A stretch of DNA of 64,000 nt, taken from contig NW_019091383.1 in assembly GCF_001949145.1 (NCBI RefSeq), forward strand, positions 2,067,752 to 2,131,751. The letters run 5' to 3'. Shown in pieces: positions 62,326-64,000 of the stretch. The notes beneath the pieces were generated by a model that saw nothing but the letters and a program-made list of their open reading frames with translations, was not told the DNA's origin and did not search any database. Numbering within the stretch: position 1 is the first letter of the stretch; each line of letters starts with the position of its first letter. This stretch comes from Acanthaster planci. Taxonomy: Eukaryota; Echinodermata; Asteroidea; Valvatida; Acanthasteridae. A program made the translations under genes and the position numbers.

Positions 62326-63378
62326 GTGAACCATCAGCAAAGTTGGCCAGATGGTGTGAACACTACAGGGCAGTGCTCTGCACGCCTCAACCACAGCCCC
62401 CATCTTCTTCATTACGCCGCTGCTGGCACCCTAGATGAAACACTCTCCCTCGACCCTCCCAGTACTGAGGAAATCAAGGGCATCCTCAAGAAGGTACCCT
62501 CTGGCAAAGCTCCAGGAGCAGATGGCATCATACCTGAGATGCTAAAGAGCCATCGCCAACACTGTAGCACCACGTCTGGCCAAGCTCTGTAAGAAAGCCT
62601 GGATCACCGACGCAGTACCCATGGACTGGAAGGAAGGGGAAATTGTCTCCTACTACAAGAATATAAAAGGCGATGCCAGAAATCCCGCTTGCTATCGGCC
62701 CCTTAAGTTTTTTTTCCATCCCCACCGAAGTGGTAAGAGCAGTCATCTTGAAATGTATACAGCCACTCCTGCTGTCTAAAAGATGTCCACAGCAAAACGG
62801 TTTTACTCTGAAGCGCTCCACAATTGACTGCATTCTAGCTCTGCTTGTCTTGGCACAGTACAGACGGGAATTCCATCAGCCCCTGCTGGCAGCCTACATA
62901 GACCTCAAGGCAGTGTCGACACACTCGACCGTTCTCCTCTATGGCAATTTATGCGCGGCATTGGAGTGCTTTCCAAGTATACAAAGTTCCTGCAAGCCTT
63001 CTACACGGATACAACGTGCTGAGAGCTGAGGGCCGCCTGTCGGATCCCTTCCCCGCTACCTCGGGTATCAGGCAGGGCTGTGTAGTCGTTCCCAACCTGT
63101 TCAACGTTGCTGTTGACTTTTGCCTCAGCCGCCACTTGGAACGTTCTCCAAATCTTCGTTTGCCCTACCATTCAATCGTAGCAGACCTTTGCTACGTGGA
63201 TGAGGTGGTCAAATTTGGTGAGCTTCGGGATAAATTGTCTGATGCTCTTACCACCCTGTCGGAGGAAGCATCCCTACCTGGTCTCACAATTAGCTGGGTC
63301 AAGACCAAGATCAAGTCTTTGTCTGACTTCAGCACCTCCATTACCCATGCCCGTCGATGCGTGCAACCAGGATGTTGA
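62326..63378 (+). pseudogene. LINE reverse transcriptase domain
   Basis: The blocks appear in order: SGKAPGADGIIPEMLK (62500-62547), YYKNIKGDARNPACYRPL (about 62652-62705), QNGFTLKRSTIDCILAL (about 62800-62840), AYIDLKAVS (62892, block A with its aspartate), SGIRQGCVVVPNLFN (about 63061-63105, block B), YVDE at 63193-63204 (block C, normally YADD), then GLTISWVKTKI. They lie in different frames, so several frame changes have accumulated. The loss of the second aspartate of YADD predicts an inactive enzyme even without them. Confidence 0.87.
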
Positions 63379-63930
63379 GGTGGTGAAGGACTTCAACTAT
63401 CTAGGCGTAAAGATTTCATCTTCATGTTCCTCCAAGCCAGAAATCTTAAATAGACTGCAGCTTGCTCGCGGGGCATTCGGTCGCCTCGCACGAGTCTGGA
63501 ATCACACCAAAGTCAGCCTAAAGATCAAACTGCGGCTGTTCAATACAATAGTGATGTCTGTGTTTCTTCACGGTTGCGAAACATGGTCCACCACAGAATC
63601 CCTCAGCCGCAAACTGGACGCCTTCCACAGGACTTGGCATCCGCTGGCACGATTTCATCTCGAACAAAGAAGTGCAAGCTAAAGACTACAACCCGCTGCC
63701 AACGACACAGCTTACAAAGCGACGCAGGCTAAATCTCCTGGTCCACGTGGCCCGCCCTCCACCTGGCACGCCAGCGCAGGAGATCCTACAGGCAGCCTCA
63801 CAGCAACTTCCTCGCGGCTGGCGACGACCAAGGTCGTCCAAGGCTCACTTGGGTCCAGGAGGTCTCATGTACTCCTCCTATGTCAACCTTCTACGTGTTG
63901 CCAAGGACCGAATAACGTATAGGGATCTGG
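63330..63930 (+). pseudogene. LINE reverse transcriptase C-terminal region
   Basis: DFNYLGVKISSSCSSKPEI, then NRLQLARGAFGRLARVWN, LKIKLRLFNTIVMSVFLHGC and ETWSTTESLSRKLDAFHRTW are in one frame. A shift then leads to EVQAKDYNPLPTTQLTKRRR and a DRITYRDLVASVA end. This is the thumb and basic tail typical of RTE-like elements. The sequence after about 63930 is probably the 3' UTR. Confidence 0.82.
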
Positions 63931-64000
63931 TCGCTTCGGTCGCATATTGGCCACACTGTACTGTTATTGTGTTACATTTTATTTATGGAAGTTATTTTTG

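Larger units (their letters stand above)
60170..64000 (+). mobile_element. Degenerate non-LTR retrotransposon (RTE-like LINE)
   Basis: A near full-length LINE in plus orientation: a 5' region (about 60170-60530), an apurinic-type endonuclease with TWN, QE, DMN and TDH motifs, then reverse transcriptase, then the C-terminal block YLGVKISSS / HGCETW / RRLNLLVHVAR. The order endonuclease then reverse transcriptase with no LTR defines the class. The TWNV and LQEVRRTGSGE style, familiar from craniofacial-development-protein-2-like sequences, points to the RTE group. The frame is interrupted by stops and shifts and by a ~0.5 kb insertion, so it is dead. It reaches the window edge, so the 3' end may lie outside. 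An AT-rich stretch (60085-60150) precedes it. Confidence 0.88.

Noticed and set aside
1-64000. CRISPR arrays, bacterial operons, rRNA, LTR elements or viral fossils
   Set aside because: None seen. The splice structure of FN3K and the repeat content show animal DNA, and no LTR pair, capsid, envelope or integrase text was recognised.

Overview
The window is animal nuclear DNA. It is mostly AT-rich and non-coding, has two assembly gaps (5113-5260 and 19231-19357), carries one intact spliced gene, and is scattered with small transposon relics. The organism is most likely a marine invertebrate deuterostome, with an echinoderm as best guess. This rests on the repeat style: terminal repeats reading GGGCCCAATTTCAC, a tRNA-headed SINE, and scattered ACATGTACATGT words. 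It is inference, not proof.

The one convincing host gene is a complete fructosamine-3-kinase (FN3K/FN3KRP family) on the minus strand at 15508-20191. It has six exons with GT-AG introns that all join in frame, giving 307 residues. The P-loop with its family cysteine, the kinase lysine, HGDLWGGN and the DPA metal-binding motif are all present.

The last 3.8 kb (about 60170-64000, plus strand) is a degenerate non-LTR retrotransposon, probably RTE-like. It has an apurinic-type endonuclease followed by reverse transcriptase. It carries stops and frame changes, a foreign ~0.5 kb insertion in the endonuclease, and a changed reverse transcriptase active site (YVDE for YADD).

Layout: 0-15 kb is intergenic, with a diverged ~180 bp tandem duplication (2501-2876) and a MITE (4695-4926). 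FN3K lies at 15.5-20.2 kb with a MITE in intron 2. The 2.5 kb upstream of its start codon holds a cluster of fold-back DNA: a 99 bp near-palindrome, a SINE, a 620 bp element with ~200 bp inverted arms, and a 453 bp inverted-repeat element. From 22.6 to 60 kb I see no supportable gene. That stretch holds a hAT-like MITE (26639-27194), an inverted-repeat element (31666-31926), a MITE and hairpin at 34.6-35.0 kb, a short hAT-like MITE (36577-36717), and a ~1.4 kb foldback-type element whose arms are arrays of a CAACTCGGACCCA repeat (38331-39714). A further small MITE lies at 45801-45983.

I did not find CRISPR arrays, rRNA, complete tRNA genes or viral fossils. The most unusual structures are the foldback element with repeat-array arms and the ~95% identical long inverted repeat close to the FN3K promoter.
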